From: Prorocentrum cordatum
Lineage: Eukaryota; Sar; Dinophyceae; Prorocentrales; Prorocentraceae
Length of the DNA stretch: 64,000 bases
Direction of reading: 5' to 3'
NCBI GenBank assembly: GCA_963575745.1
Contig: CAUYUJ010018715.1
Span: 51,001 to 115,000 of the forward strand
Of the stretch, positions 50,386 through 59,934 are shown piece after piece (position 1 is the stretch's first letter; each line of letters starts with the position of its first letter). The notes under the pieces were generated by a model. It saw only the letters and a program-made list of their open reading frames with translations, searched no databases and was not told the origin of the DNA. The position numbers and the translations under genes are program-made.

Positions 50386-51077
50386 AGAATCAGAATTTGA
50401 CCTCCCAAGAATTGCACCCGAACCTACGGCAGGCTCGTGTCGCGCCAAATTCGGCGTTGGTTCCTGACACCACGGGGATCGTTCAACCTCCAAGGATCGG
50501 CCGATTCCGAAACGTCAGGATCGTTCAACGACGACCGATTCTGGGCTGCCGCCGGCGTTCAACGTTGACCGCGGGCGGCGGGGTCGCCGCCGGTCGACGC
50601 GACGCGAACCTTGCGTACACCTCCTCCTTCTCTGCCCTGGCGGACCAGCATGGTGGGCCCAGTTCTCGAGCTGCACTCGAAGCCGGTCTGGAGGGGGGGG
50701 GCATGGAGGCGAGGGGAGGCGGAGGACCCGGGGCGCGCCGGGAGGGAAAGCGAGAGGGGGCGGGCAGATTCTCAGCCCGCGGTCGGTGGCCTGGGAGAAG
50801 GCTTAGCAGGCTTCTCCGACGGCCGGAGGCCGTCGGAGACTGCGGAGAAGGCCCGCCCCCTCGGCTTTGCAGGACACGACCTGGAGACGCTGAAGTTGCA
50901 CTGCAGGTGGAGGGAGGAGGAGGAGGAGGAGGAGGAGGAGGAGGAGGAGGAGGAGGAGGAGGAGGAGGAGGAGAAGGAGGAGGAGGAGGAGGATTAGGTT
51001 AGGCACGCCACTAGACCCGCCACCCCGAGCAGGCACAGAAGCCCCCACTCGACATGGCGAGCCCGTGGATTTCTCTC
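50386..51077. other. Diverged family B fragment and (GGA)n array
   Basis: 50790-50870 has GGAGAAGGCTTAGCAGGCTTC and GCGGAGAAGGCCCGCC, a degraded family B copy. 50915-50993 is a GGA array. The rest is GC-rich and open in several frames. Confidence 0.4.
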
Positions 51078-52526
51078 TCAGTCAGTTCCACCGCCGCTCG
51101 ACGGCCCTCTGGCCAGCGAGGGCCCACTCCTTGGTGCCAGCACTGGCACACAAGGGTTCACGTCGGCGGGCCTGCGAGCGGCGGCGGCGGCGTCAGGCGC
51201 ACAGGGCTGCGCCTGCGACACGCCGCTGGCGGTGACCTCCACGACGTCCTCCTCGTAGAGCTCCAGCTCGAAGTACACATTGCGGCCTAACCCCTCGCCG
51301 CGCAGGGGAAAATTGTGGCCTAACCCCTCGCCACGCGGGGGAAAAACGCGGTCTAACCCCTCACCGCGCTGGGGTTGGTGGCCTAACCCCTCGCCACGCA
51401 GGGGGAGCCTACGGTCTAACCCCTCACCGTGCTGGGGATCGCCTGACCCCGCAGTCTCGCCCTGCGAGGGTCGGCTGCGGTCTAACCCCTCACCGCGCTG
51501 GGGTGCGACGTACTGCTTTCCGTACTGCTCCCTCTCATTGACGCGGTCTAACCCCTCACCGCGCTGGGGTGCTTTCCTCCACTCGGAGCGGTCGTCGGGC
51601 TGTCCCTGGCTCGTGGAGATCGGGTCGTGGTGCTCATGGGGCCGCACCCCCACTATCTCCTGTCCATCATGACGCCGCCCTTCGACCCTTTGTTCTCCTT
51701 CGCCTCGAGGGAGTCCTTCATCGTCGATACGGCCTAACCCCTCGCCGTGCTGGGGTGCAGTGTCGTCGTCCTCCTCGTAGAGCTCGAGCTCGATGTAGTC
51801 GCCTGCCGCGGCCCTGGCTAACCTGCTCGAGCACGCCAGTGTATGTTCCCATCGGCCTAACCCCTCGCCGCGCTGGGGAGCATCGTGGCCTAACCCCTCG
51901 CCACGCAGGGGAACATTGTGGCCTAACCCCTCGCCACGCGGGGGAAAAACGCGGTCTAACCCCTCACCGCGCTGGGGTTGGTGGCCTAACCCCTCGCCAC
52001 GCAGGGGGAGCCTACGGTCTAACCCCTCACCGTGCTGGGGATCGCCTGACCCCGCAGTCTCGCCCTGCGAGGGTCGGCTGCGGTCTAACCCCTCACCGCG
52101 CTGGGGCGCGACGTACTGCTTTCCGTACTGCTCCCTCTCGTTGACGCGGTCTAACCCCTCACCGCGCTGGGGTGCTTTGCTCCACTCGGAGCGGTCGTCG
52201 GGCTGTCCCTGGCTCGTGGAGATCGGGTCGTGGTGCTCATGGGGCCGCACCCCCACTATCTCCTGTCCATCATGACGCCGCCCTTCGACCCTTTGTTCTC
52301 CTTCGCCTCGAAGGAGTCCTTCATCGTCGATACGGCCTAACCCCTCGCCGTGCTGGGGTGCAGTGTCGTCGTCTTCCTCGTAGAGCTCGAGCTCGATGTA
52401 GTCGCCTGCCGCGGCCCTGGCTAACCTGCTCGAGCACGCCAGTGTATGTTCCGAGGGACGAGGAGGAGGAGGAGGAGGAGGAGGAGGAGGAGGAGGAGGA
52501 GTCGGCGCCCCAGGTGGGGAGAAGGA
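51078..52526 (-). CDS. GEGL-repeat protein with in-frame 603-bp duplication, unrecognised
   Basis: A minus-strand frame of 482 codons, open from a TGA at 52527-52529 to a TGA at 51078-51080. It is built from a nine-residue repeat, PQRGEGLDR or PLRGEGLGH, separated by varied spacers such as VNEREQYGKQYVA and SRPSQGETAGSGD. Distances between repeat starts in copy 1 are 33, 33, 30, 33, 66, 66, 186 and 123 nt, all multiples of three. The region is duplicated with a 603-nt period, also a multiple of three. ELELYEED occurs at intervals. There is no methionine in the frame, so it would be an internal or terminal exon. This phase constancy argues for past or present coding. Low-complexity, probably disordered product; function unknown. 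It lies between the two helicase fragments. Confidence 0.45.
   Translation of the reverse strand, partial: SFSPPGAPTPPPPPPPPPPPPPRPSEHTLACSSRLARAAAGDYIELELYEEDDDTAPQHGEGLGRIDDEGLLRGEGEQRVEGRRHDGQEIVGVRPHEHHDPISTSQGQPDDRSEWSKAPQRGEGLDRVNEREQYGKQYVAPQRGEGLDRSRPSQGETAGSGDPQHGEGLDRRLPLRGEGLGHQPQRGEGLDRVFPPRGEGLGHNVPLRGEGLGHDAPQRGEGLGRWEHTLACSSRLARAAAGDYIELELYEEDDDTAPQHGEGLGRIDDEGLPRGEGEQRVEGRRHDGQEIVGVRPHEHHDPISTSQGQPDDRSEWRKAPQRGEGLDRVNEREQYGKQYVAPQRGEGLDRSRPSQGETAGSGDPQHGEGLDRRLPLRGEGLGHQPQRGEGLDRVFPPRGEGLGHNFPLRGEGLGRNVYFELELYEEDVVEVTASGVSQAQPCAPDAAAAARRPADVNPCVPVLAPRSGPSLARGPSSGGGTD
51286..52443. repeat. Interspersed 20-bp CTAACCCCTC repeat in a 603-bp tandem duplication
   Basis: The DNA unit is CTAACCCCTCRCCRCGCNGG, about nine per copy, with unequal spacers. 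GAAAAACGCG at 51341 and 51944 gives the 603-bp period; the two copies are nearly identical. A partial third start occurs near 52370-52452. Confidence 0.93.
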
Positions 52527-52529
52527 TCA

Positions 52530-52917
52530 CCTTTCCTGGCGAAGGCATCAGTGAAACGCCACGTTACTCTCCAGAACTGGAAGGCCTCCTGCCCCATGCC
52601 ACGATCTTCCCCTCCTGGTGGGGGCGTTCTCACATGCAACGGCACTGTGAGCCCTCAGGGCAACAGCTTCCTCATGTCATGATCTCTCGGGCCTGGGGCT
52701 GGCACTTCCCAAATGCTGCCCACATGAGCCGAGGGAAGAGAGCTGCCACACGTCGGCGGTCGGCGGGGCAGCTCTCAACGCGAAAGGTCGCCCCACAGAG
52801 TGCTGACTTGGTATGGTGGCGGAACTTGCCTCAATCACCTGAGCAGTTCTCAAAGTAACCCTCCGCTCAAGCCCGCCACGACCCAGGACCCCAAATCCCT
52901 GGCCTGGTCTGTTCCCA
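52530..52917. other. No recognised feature
   Basis: Unique, moderate GC; nothing recognised. Confidence 0.4.
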
Positions 52918-53150
52918 TCTGTCTCTCTCTTTCTCTCTCTCGTTCCCTCTCCCTCTCCCTCTCCCTCTCACTCTCCCTCTTTCTCTCTCCCTCTCTCTCT
53001 CTCTCTCCCTCTCGCTTAGATATAGATATGTATCGATGTATTGATTTCTCTGTTATCCGTCTCGATTTCTCTTTCTATCTTGTTCGCCCCTTCTCTCTCT
53101 CTCTCTTTCTCCTTCTCTCTCTCTGTCTCTTTCTCTTCCCTTCTCTGTGC
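52918..53150. repeat. (CT)n-rich microsatellite
   Basis: CTCTCT and TCTCCC runs interrupted by TAGATATAGATATG at about 53020. Confidence 0.9.
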
Positions 53151-53747
53151 CGAGTGGACCCCAAACGCTACTAGACAATGTCAACGCGTGCATGGCGGCC
53201 ACAGAACACTCGACACCAAAACGACACACACTCTAAACGACCCACTGTCCGCTATGCGATGGGCCGCGCTGTGTAATAGAAATTCCCTGCACCTTACGAA
53301 CTACAAGAGAGGTGAGCAAATACTGGCGGCCTTCATCTCCTCCCGCTTCACCTCGAAAATGAAAACAAGACTGAAGCACAACCATCTAGGAACAATGCGG
53401 GGAATAAAAAGCGAGCTCGACCAAATTTAGCATCGCCACCACCAAGCCTCATGCCAAACGTACAGCCCCCCCGCGCATAGATCCGTGCCCCCAGAGCATA
53501 TGCCGAACGTTTTCGGAAGATTGGCAGCCGGCAACTAGAAAGAGGCGCGGCCAGCACATCATTCAGTCACACGCCGACCCAACTTGTGTGAGGACGACGA
53601 CCACGACGGCGACGACGACCGCTTGCGAGAACTCACTGGGCGGGCCTGGCGGGCGGGGCCCTAACGGGCGGGTCGGACGAGCGTGGGACCCTACAGGAGG
53701 GTCGGGCGGGCGGGACTTGAAGCGGGACGACGGGTTTTCAAGCATTC
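53151..53747. other. No firm gene
   Basis: A plus frame to 53430 reads NDPLSAMRWAALCNRNSLHL and EQILAAFISSRFTSKMKTRL, then a stop. It is non-repetitive and protein-like but enters from the CT repeat and has no acceptor I trust. Confidence 0.25.
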
Positions 53748-53935
53748 GTCGGCTACACGCAAAGAGTGACCCTGGGTAAGAGTGACCTTTGGTGCGCGGC
53801 TTTCTGGAGGCCGCGGGGAGGCCAAACCTGGGCGCGCGAGCCGCTGCAACCGCTTCGTTTTCGGCCATCCGAGGGCCCATCTGTGCCCGCACCAAAAGGT
53901 CACTCCGGCGAAAGGTCACTCTTACGTCTACAGTC
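53748..53935. mobile_element. Family R element (complete copy)
   Basis: GCTACACGCAAAGAGTGACC and GTAAGAGTGACCTTTGGTGC at left pair with CACCAAAAGGTCACTCCGG and AAGGTCACTCTTACGTCTAC at right. About 188 bp. Confidence 0.75.
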
Positions 53936-54325
53936 GGGGCCTTGACCTAAGGAACCCAAAATAAGGAACGGGGCCCCTTTTTCTCCATAATTTAAACTTC
54001 GATTTCCGATCGAAAACATCAGGAAAACCGGACGCAATCTGCGAAGCACTTAAGGAACGCGGAGCCCCTCCCCAGCGAAAAGGGTTCCTTCTTCAGGGCC
54101 CCGACTGTAATCGAATCCGGAGCGGGCGGGTTTTCGAGCATCCGAGCGGGTGGAACCCCACTGGGCGGGTCGGGCTGGCGGGGCCGTGGCGGGCCGGGCG
54201 GGCCTACTGAAGCAGGCGGGGGGTCCTAGCCGGCCAGGGCAGGCCCGGAGGGCGGGACAGGAGCGCGGGGCGTGGGAGCTGTCAAGCACTCGACCATCGG
54301 GGGCAGCAAAGAGGGGGTCGTCCCT
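53936..54325. repeat. Block homologous to 6290-6490
   Basis: TTGACCTAAGGAACCCAAAA, ATAAGGAACGGGG and AAGGAACGCGGAGCCC parallel 6295-6400. 54120-54290 is GC-rich with GGGCGGG words and no gene. Confidence 0.5.
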
Positions 54326-54451
54326 GGCCATCGCTCGGGCGTCCATTCCCTGTGTTTTGTTCGGTTTCGTGCGTGTTTTTTTCGCCTAATGATCAAGGAT
54401 GCTCCTCTGTGGTCCTCGCCGAGAAAAAATACACACGCCCGAGCGATGCCA
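54326..54451. mobile_element. Family A element, copy 5
   Basis: Left CCATCGCTCGGGCGT and right ACGCCCGAGCGATGCC. Both arms differ from copy 1 at the same paired position (A to G and T to C). Confidence 0.82.
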
Positions 54452-54454
54452 AGG

Positions 54455-54625
54455 TCCGAGAAGGGGGGGGTGCAAATCATGGCCGGCGGCACGCGCGCGG
54501 CCCAGGGGGGGGGGGGGGCCCGGGGACGTATTAAAACAAGAAGAGGCGCCATGAAACCTGTGGAAATCTCATGGCTCCCGTCGTGATATCCACACACCCC
54601 TAGTCATCATCCCCCTCTTTCAGAG
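54455..54625. mobile_element. Family X element, copy 3
   Basis: GAAGGGGGGGTGCAAATCAT, ACGTATTAAAACAAGAAGAG and TAGTCATCATCCCCCTC. Confidence 0.7.
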
Positions 54626-54630
54626 GAAAA

Positions 54631-54776
54631 AGAATTATGCACATGCACCGATTCTGGCCAGGCCCATCCTGAGCCCAGGATCGGTGCATACGCCCTCCTA
54701 CCTTGGCCAGAAGGCATATGCACCAATCCTGTGTCAAGGATGGGCCTTGCCAGGATCGGTGCATGTGCATAGTTCT
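54631..54776. mobile_element. Long-armed inverted-repeat element, single copy
   Basis: AGAATTATGCACATGCACCG at left pairs with CGGTGCATGTGCATAGTTCT at right; arms extend about 40 bp through CTGGCCAGGCCCATCCT / AGGATGGGCCTTGCCAG. A further ATCGGTGCATACGCC/GGCATATGCACCAAT pair lies inside. Confidence 0.8.
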
Positions 54777-54924
54777 CTTCCCCCGATCTTTGCCGCTTTT
54801 GAGATCAGGCGAGGCCCTGCCAAGCGGGTCGGCCGGATAGGGCCCAGGGTCGGTATGGGACCGGACTCTTCAGGGCGGGTCCGGCCTGCGGGACGCTGAA
54901 GCAGGCGGGCGGCGGGCGGGCGGG

Positions 54925-55215
54925 ACATTACATGTAAATCCAGATCGCTGATAATCAAGACTCTGTTTGTCGTCGACGTCGTCAGAGTCAGCATCGTCGT
55001 CGTCGTCAGTGTCAGCGTCGTCGTCATCGAAGTCGTCGTCGTCGTAGTCGTTGGTGTCGTCAGCGAAATCGTCAGCATCATCGTCGTCGTCAACATTGTT
55101 GTGGTCGTCAGCGTGTTCGTCATTGCCGTCATCGCTGCTGCTGTCGTCATCGTCGTCGTCGTCATCGTGGTCGTAGTCGTCGCCGTCGTCAACCTCGTTG
55201 CCGTCTTCGTCACTT
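54925..55215. repeat. GTC/ATC-rich microsatellite
   Basis: Interrupted GTCGTC, GTCATC and GTCAGC runs. The minus frame is Asp-rich; I treat it as a repeat product. Confidence 0.8.
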
Positions 55216-55653
55216 GCCAGTGCGCGAGGGCTGGGGGGATCTATACCCCCGCCACCCCCCCCGGCTTTACTTTCAAATGGGGGGAGGGGGGAAGGTTGGA
55301 ACTCCTGCCCCCACACACCCCACTTTGGGTGGGGGCGCGGGGCGGGGGCGGTCAAATATTGCCGGGGACTTTGGATGGGGGTGTACAGAAAACACTCTTC
55401 AATTCAGCCGACCCCCGCTTGTCGCGGGTGAAAAGGCGTGTAAGACACTTGGCTGTCCCCCTCCCCCATTCACCCTCCCCTGGGGTGCAAAACAAAAAAA
55501 CCAAAGAGGCCCCCAAGAAGCCCCCAAGAGGTCCCCAGCTGCTCGAAAACCGTGACAAAGGTCTCACTCCCCTGGAGAGAGCATGTCCTGACCTGGGAAT
55601 TTGGCGACAAAGCCCGATGAAGCCGAGAAGGAATTCGTACGCGTGCACTGGAA
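55216..55653. other. No firm gene; small CCCAAGAAG block
   Basis: 55490-55550 has CCCCCAAGAAGCCCCCAAGAG. Otherwise G- and C-run sequence without a gene. Confidence 0.35.
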
Positions 55654-55971
55654 ATGTGGACTGCGCTGCCTATCGCTACTTCTTGCAGGTGTAGAAGGAG
55701 GTCCTGGCACTCTGACTCTGGACATAGCGCAGAGCCCACCTACATGGTTCAGAAAGAATGTGTTCTGAAGATCGTCTGGAACTCAAACGCATTGGAATGC
55801 GACCTGGCCCAACGCAGAGAGTCAAAAGGGAGATCGGCAACATCAGGCATCAACATTGAGCACACGAATGCCAAGGCACATCAAAAGGCGACAAGTCGCG
55901 AACTCCAGTGGACCAAGGAAGTCGAACCCATTACACGCATGCCCAGGGCTGCAGAATGCCAGGGACCATGA
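55654..55971 (+). CDS. Candidate coding fragment, unrecognised
   Basis: An open plus frame of about 105 codons in moderate-GC, non-repetitive sequence. It reads YMVQKECVLKIVWNSNALEC, DLAQRRESKGRSATSGINIE and QWTKEVEPITRMPRAAECQG, then stops. No ATG-supported start upstream of the internal YM and no clear acceptor. No family recognised. It lies on the strand opposite the helicase fragment 100 bp away, so it may be intronic noise. Confidence 0.22.
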   Translation: MWTALPIATSCRCRRRSWHSDSGHSAEPTYMVQKECVLKIVWNSNALECDLAQRRESKGRSATSGINIEHTNAKAHQKATSRELQWTKEVEPITRMPRAAECQGP

Positions 55972-56088
55972 TTTCAAAAACTTTCTAGAAGGCACACTCT
56001 GAAATCAACCAGCTCAATTAGTCCAAACGGTCATGTCCGACGACTGTGTGATCCGTGGACCGACCGCGGACTATCAACGTCGCCGTAC

Positions 56089-56172
56089 CATGCCTACGCG
56101 CAAGGGCGGCGGCCTTGATGTAGCCTGGGAGCAGGTAACCCAGCGTCTTGCCGCTGCCTGTCTTGGCTACAC
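56089..56172 (-). CDS. DEAD-box RNA helicase exon fragment, motif I (Walker A)
   Basis: On the minus strand, after GGCGGGAG|GT, 84 nt read VAKTGSGKTLGYLLPGYIKA and then AALARRH. AKTGSGKT is the ATP-binding motif I of DEAD-box helicases, and the LGYLLPGYI that follows is typical. A split Gly codon (G|GT) at the acceptor fits the usual G-V/I-A-K/Q pattern. GTACGG at 56088 is a plausible donor, GTAGGC at 56097 an alternative. The Q motif expected some 20 residues upstream was not found nearby, so it must be on another exon. Motif Ia is on the fragment at 46599-46643. Whether the gene is intact cannot be judged from this window. Confidence 0.72.
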
Positions 56173-56444
56173 CTCCCGCCGATCCGCCGCTTGGGAGTCG
56201 CTCCTCCTCGAGCCAACATGCCCAACTCCGATACAAACATTCGCCCAACTCCTCCCGATCCCCCTCATCCACCTCACCGGGTGACCGCGATGGCACAACC
56301 GCGGTACTGCAAACAGAGATGTCCAACTGGGACGTTGAGCCCACCACTGCGAGGACAGGAACATGCCGTGGCCCACAGGCATGGCGGAACTACGGTGTAC
56401 ACTGCAGCGCGGCTGGCTGTCGTCGTAGGGGGACGAAGGTGCAT

Positions 56445-56615
56445 AAACACAAACTATTGGAGGTTCGCGGAAATACCTTGGCTCCGCGCTGGAACCACCC
56501 TCCCTGGCGCGCGGCGCGCGCCATGGGCGGCGCCCGAGGTGCTGCGAGGGGGGCTCAGCGCAGATCCAGGAAATGCGTGCGGATCTCTGAGAAATGATGT
56601 GCATGCAGTTGTTAT
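56445..56615. mobile_element. Family M element, copy 5
   Basis: ACAAACTATTGGAGGTTCGC and CTTGGCTCCGCGCTGG at left; CAGCGCAGATCCAGGAAATG and GCGGATCTCTGAG at right. Confidence 0.7.
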
Positions 56616-57140
56616 GCTTCTCAAGGCTTGGCCAAACTACTGTGCACTGCAGCATGGGCAACTCTCGGGACACCTCTTATCGAATTACATGTTATGTGCT
56701 TCATGCTACGTGTGCGGCAACGGGAGAGCTCCGAAACACCATCAAGGAACGGGACCAAACGCCCGGTCGTTGACTCGCTTCAACTTCATGGGAGTGGCAT
56801 CGTGCTGTCCCCCACATGCGCATACTCACATTTCTCTGTGGCTTTCCCACCTGTGAATATCGTCCAAATGGCGCTCGCCCCATGAAGCAACAGCCCCGAA
56901 CCCCGCCAATGACATCTTTACCCTCCATCAAGACAGGCCATGTCCAAGCCTTCGGATGGCTTGGGGCATGATGTCAACAGAGAGAGAGAGAGAGTAACGT
57001 GGAGAGATGCCCGTGAAGGGAGGGAGCTTCCGGATGTCCCTTCACATGAGTTCATACCAAGCTGTGCACATGTGAGAAAGGTGCAACAACATCGAGAGCA
57101 AATGGAGAGACCGAACTTGATGTTCAGTGGGAGGCTCGCT
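56616..57140. other. No recognised gene
   Basis: Unique, moderate GC, with a short (GA)n at about 56980. Nothing recognised on either strand. Confidence 0.4.
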
Positions 57141-57785
57141 CCGCCGTCCCCTCCCCCTCCCCCTCCCCCTCCCCCTCTCCCTCCACCTCCCTCTCCCTCC
57201 ACCTCCCTCTCCTCCTCCTCCTCCTCCTCCTCCTCCTCCTCCTTCTTCTCCTCCTCCTCCCCCTACCCCTCCTCGTCCTCCTCCTCCTCCTCCTCCTCCT
57301 CCTCCTCCTCCTCTACCTCCTCCTCCTCCTCCTCCTCCCTCATCACAAAGCTCCTCCTTCTGCGTATCTTTCGTCTCCTCCTCCCCTCTCCTGTCCCCCT
57401 CCCCACCCCACTCCCCCTTATCCTCCTCCTCCTCCTCCTCCTCCTCTCTCCTCCTCTCTTCCTCCTCCTCCTGCTCCTCCTCCTCCTCCTCGTCCTCCTC
57501 ATTCTTCCCCCCTACCCTTCTCCTCCATCATCGCCAGGCTCATCCTCTTGCGCCTCTTCCGTCTCCTTCTCCCCTTCCCCCTCCCGTTCCCCCTTCCCCT
57601 CCTCCCCCTCCTCTTCCTCCTCCTCCTACTCCGCCTCCTGCTCCTCCTCCTCCTCCTCCTCCTCCTCCTCCTCCTCCTCCTCCTCCTCCTCCTCCTCCCC
57701 CTCCTCCTCCCCCTCCCCCTCCCCCTCCCCCTCCTCCTCCTCCTCCTCCTCCCCCTCCTCCTCCACCGTCATCCCCCCTCCTCGG
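57141..57785. repeat. (CTC)n/(CCCT)n pyrimidine array, about 640 bp
   Basis: Interrupted by a repeated unit around TCTGCGTATCTTTCGTCTCC (57359) and CTTGCGCCTCTTCCGTCTCC (57549), about 190 bp apart, so the array was partly duplicated in blocks. Confidence 0.92.
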
Positions 57786-57900
57786 CCATGAGCGACAAGG
57801 TGTTCGGCACTACTCTCGGTCAAAAAACCGTGGGCGGCCGACGCGCCGCCGAACTGGCGTTGTGTGTGCTCTCGCTCGACTGTGCGGGAGGAGGGGGAGG
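57786..57900. other. Candidate exon between two arrays, strand uncertain
   Basis: Plus reading: MSDKVFGTTLGQKTVGGRRA then AELALCVLSLDCAGG, with a pyrimidine array and ACAAG before GTGTTC. Minus reading: after CCCTCCTCCCGCACAG, EREHTQRQFGGASAAHGFLT then ESSAEHLVAHG. Both have good acceptor tracts because the flanking arrays supply them. The plus peptide has better codon bias; the minus strand fits the other exons. Unrecognised. Confidence 0.3.
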
Positions 57901-58625
57901 AGAGTAAGGGAGGGGGGGGAGCAGGGGAGGGAGGGAGGGAAGGAGCACGGGGCGGAGAGAGGGAGGAGAGGGGGAACAGGGGAGGGAGGGGAGGAGAGGG
58001 GGAGGAGAGGGCAGGGGGGGGGGGGCGTGCTGAGCGTGCCGACTACATGGGACAGAGTCCTGCCCCCTCTCCTCGGGGAGACGGCCTGCCTATGAAGGCT
58101 CCTCTGAAAAGCCCCGCTCCAGGGGAGAGAGGAAGAGAGGAAGAGATGGAAGCGGGATAAGGGCGATTCGAAGAGTGGAGGACGGAAGGGACGGGGAGGG
58201 ACAGGCGGAAGGAGGGGGATAGAGGAGGGGGATTCCTGTTCGGGGGTGGATGGAGGGTGGGAGTTAGGATGCGAATGATGAGAAGAAGGAGAAGGATAAT
58301 GAGAAGGAGGACGAGTTCTGCTACCCGTCCCCCTGCCCCCTCACTTCACCCCCTCCTTCTCCTCCTCCTTCTCCTCCTTCTCCTCCTCCTCCTCCTCCTC
58401 CTCCTCCTCCTCATCCCTCCTCCTGCGGGAGTGGGGGAGAGATGGGGGAGGAGGAGGGGGCGGCGGTGGCAACGCGCGGGCTTTTCTCACACAATCCATG
58501 GCTCCATCAGGCTACGGCGCAGCCGACCCCACTTTCCTCCTCCTCCTCCTCCTCATCCATCGCCGTCCCTCCCCTTCCCCATCCACGCCCGCCTCCCAGT
58601 CCTCTGTCTCTTCCCTCGCCCCCGC
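57901..58625. other. Purine-rich tracts and (CTC)n, no gene
   Basis: GGGAGG-rich to about 58240, a CTC run at 58347-58412, then GC-rich sequence open in several frames. Confidence 0.45.
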
Positions 58626-58779
58626 TGGGGGGCCACATGCGAACCCTACCCCTACCCCCCACGATTTCTGAGGGGGAAGGTGGGGTTCATTCCTTTCGGG
58701 AGCTCTCGAGCGAAGTGACCCCCACCCTCCCCCTCAGAAGTGATGGGGCCTTGGGGTAGGGTTCGCATGTGGCCCCCTA
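58626..58779. mobile_element. Snap-back hairpin element, arms about 65 bp
   Basis: GGGGGCCACATGCGAACCCT at left and AGGGTTCGCATGTGGCCCCC at right. The pairing continues inwards through CTGAGGGGGAAGGTGGGGTT and its partner, leaving a loop of about 25 bp around GAGCTCTCGAGC. Confidence 0.85.
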
Positions 58780-58976
58780 CCCGCGTCTTCCTCGTCCTCC
58801 CCATCCTGCTCCGCGCCATGGGGGCTCTGCCCCCCCCCTCGCCTCCCGCAACCCTCCTCCACAGCCCTGCTGCCTCACTCTTGGCCCCTCGCCGCCACAG
58901 CCGGGCGCGTCGGCAAGGCAGGCTGGGCGAGTCAGCCGAGACTCTCTCTCACTGCGCGACCACTGACCTCACACCC
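58780..58976. other. No recognised feature
   Basis: GC-rich, nothing recognised; ends with the direct repeat CTCACACCC that flanks the next element. Confidence 0.4.
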
Positions 58977-59177
58977 TGAAAAGGCCCTGGAAACGACAGG
59001 GCCGTTTTTCTACCGGTTCCGTTTTGCCGTTTTTGTTGCCGGTTCCGACGCCGTTGTTTTGCCAGTTCCGTCGCCGTCCGTTTCCGGTCGCCTTCTTTTG
59101 CCGTTTCCATTTTCAAGGGTCACTTTTTCGGAAACGGTAAAAAAACGGCCCCCCTGCCGTTTCCGGGGCCCACTAAG
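58977..59177 (-). mobile_element. Family D element, copy 3 (reverse), with 9-bp direct repeats
   Basis: CTCACACCC lies directly outside both ends (58968-58976 and 59178-59186). Copies 1 and 2 show no matching flanks. 201 bp, same internal words in reverse. Confidence 0.8.
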
Positions 59178-59186
59178 CTCACACCC

Positions 59187-59934
59187 ACCAATCTTGAACT
59201 ACTTGCTGTAGAACCCGTTTCAGACATGTCGCACTCTCGTGGCGCTCATTTGCAGTCGACGCTTCCGAGACATAACGTGCTCAACAGGTATGCGGTTGGA
59301 AGGCAAGTCGTCTCCCAAAACGTGGCTCCCCTTGGACATACCTTACATATTATGCTGCGCTCGCTTTGCATTTCTGGACGCTAAACTTACAGACGGATGC
59401 TGTGTTCACGGTCGCTGCAGGCCTGCAGCGGAACACTGCTCTCCAAGAGGCCTCAACAGGTGTCCAAGAAGCGTCCAAGAATCTCCCCAAAAATGGGTCC
59501 TGGTCCACGACGCAGGCACGGTGGCGAGATGGCCCGAACGCCACTAGATTTGTGAGAATAGGGACGCCAAAACGCAACATCAGGGCGCTATTACGGAACG
59601 CTACATCGCGGTCCGTAGCTGGCAGTCAGGAAAACATGACAGTCCACTGGTCCGGGAGTAGAGAGGGTTCGACATTACCGACGAGTCCGAGGAATGGGTA
59701 GAGTAATACGTGCATAAGTACCTGCACATAGAAAGAGACAGGGGAGAGGCAACTACAGACAGCGAAAGAGATATAACACAAAAAAGATACATTCGCCGCG
59801 GGCCAGAGCCGTGCTAAGACCTCCAATAACTGGATATGTGTATTCTGGTTCGCGCGCGCGGTGCCGCCCGTGGATCCCTGGACGAAAAGCACCCCCCCGG
59901 AACACCCCTGGCAAGGTCCCGGCAAAGTCCCGGC
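59187..59934. other. Unassigned, moderate GC
   Basis: A plus frame (about 59366-59701) reads FWTLNLQTDAVFTVAAGLQR and VHWSGSREGSTLPTSPRNG, then stops. It includes a short CCAAGA repeat bit. No start codon or family recognised. Confidence 0.3.

Noticed and set aside
51286-51360. Telomere-type repeat because of CTAACCCC
   Set aside because: The word is interspersed with other sequence and not tandem; the known plant- and dinoflagellate-type telomere repeat is a short perfect tandem.
51286-52443. CRISPR-like array (short repeat with spacers)
   Set aside because: Spacers range from about 7 to 160 bp, repeats are degenerate, the region is a tandem duplication, and the genome is eukaryotic.
54870-55355. 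Asp-rich protein on the minus strand
   Set aside because: Encoded by a GTC/ATC microsatellite with no flanking domain.
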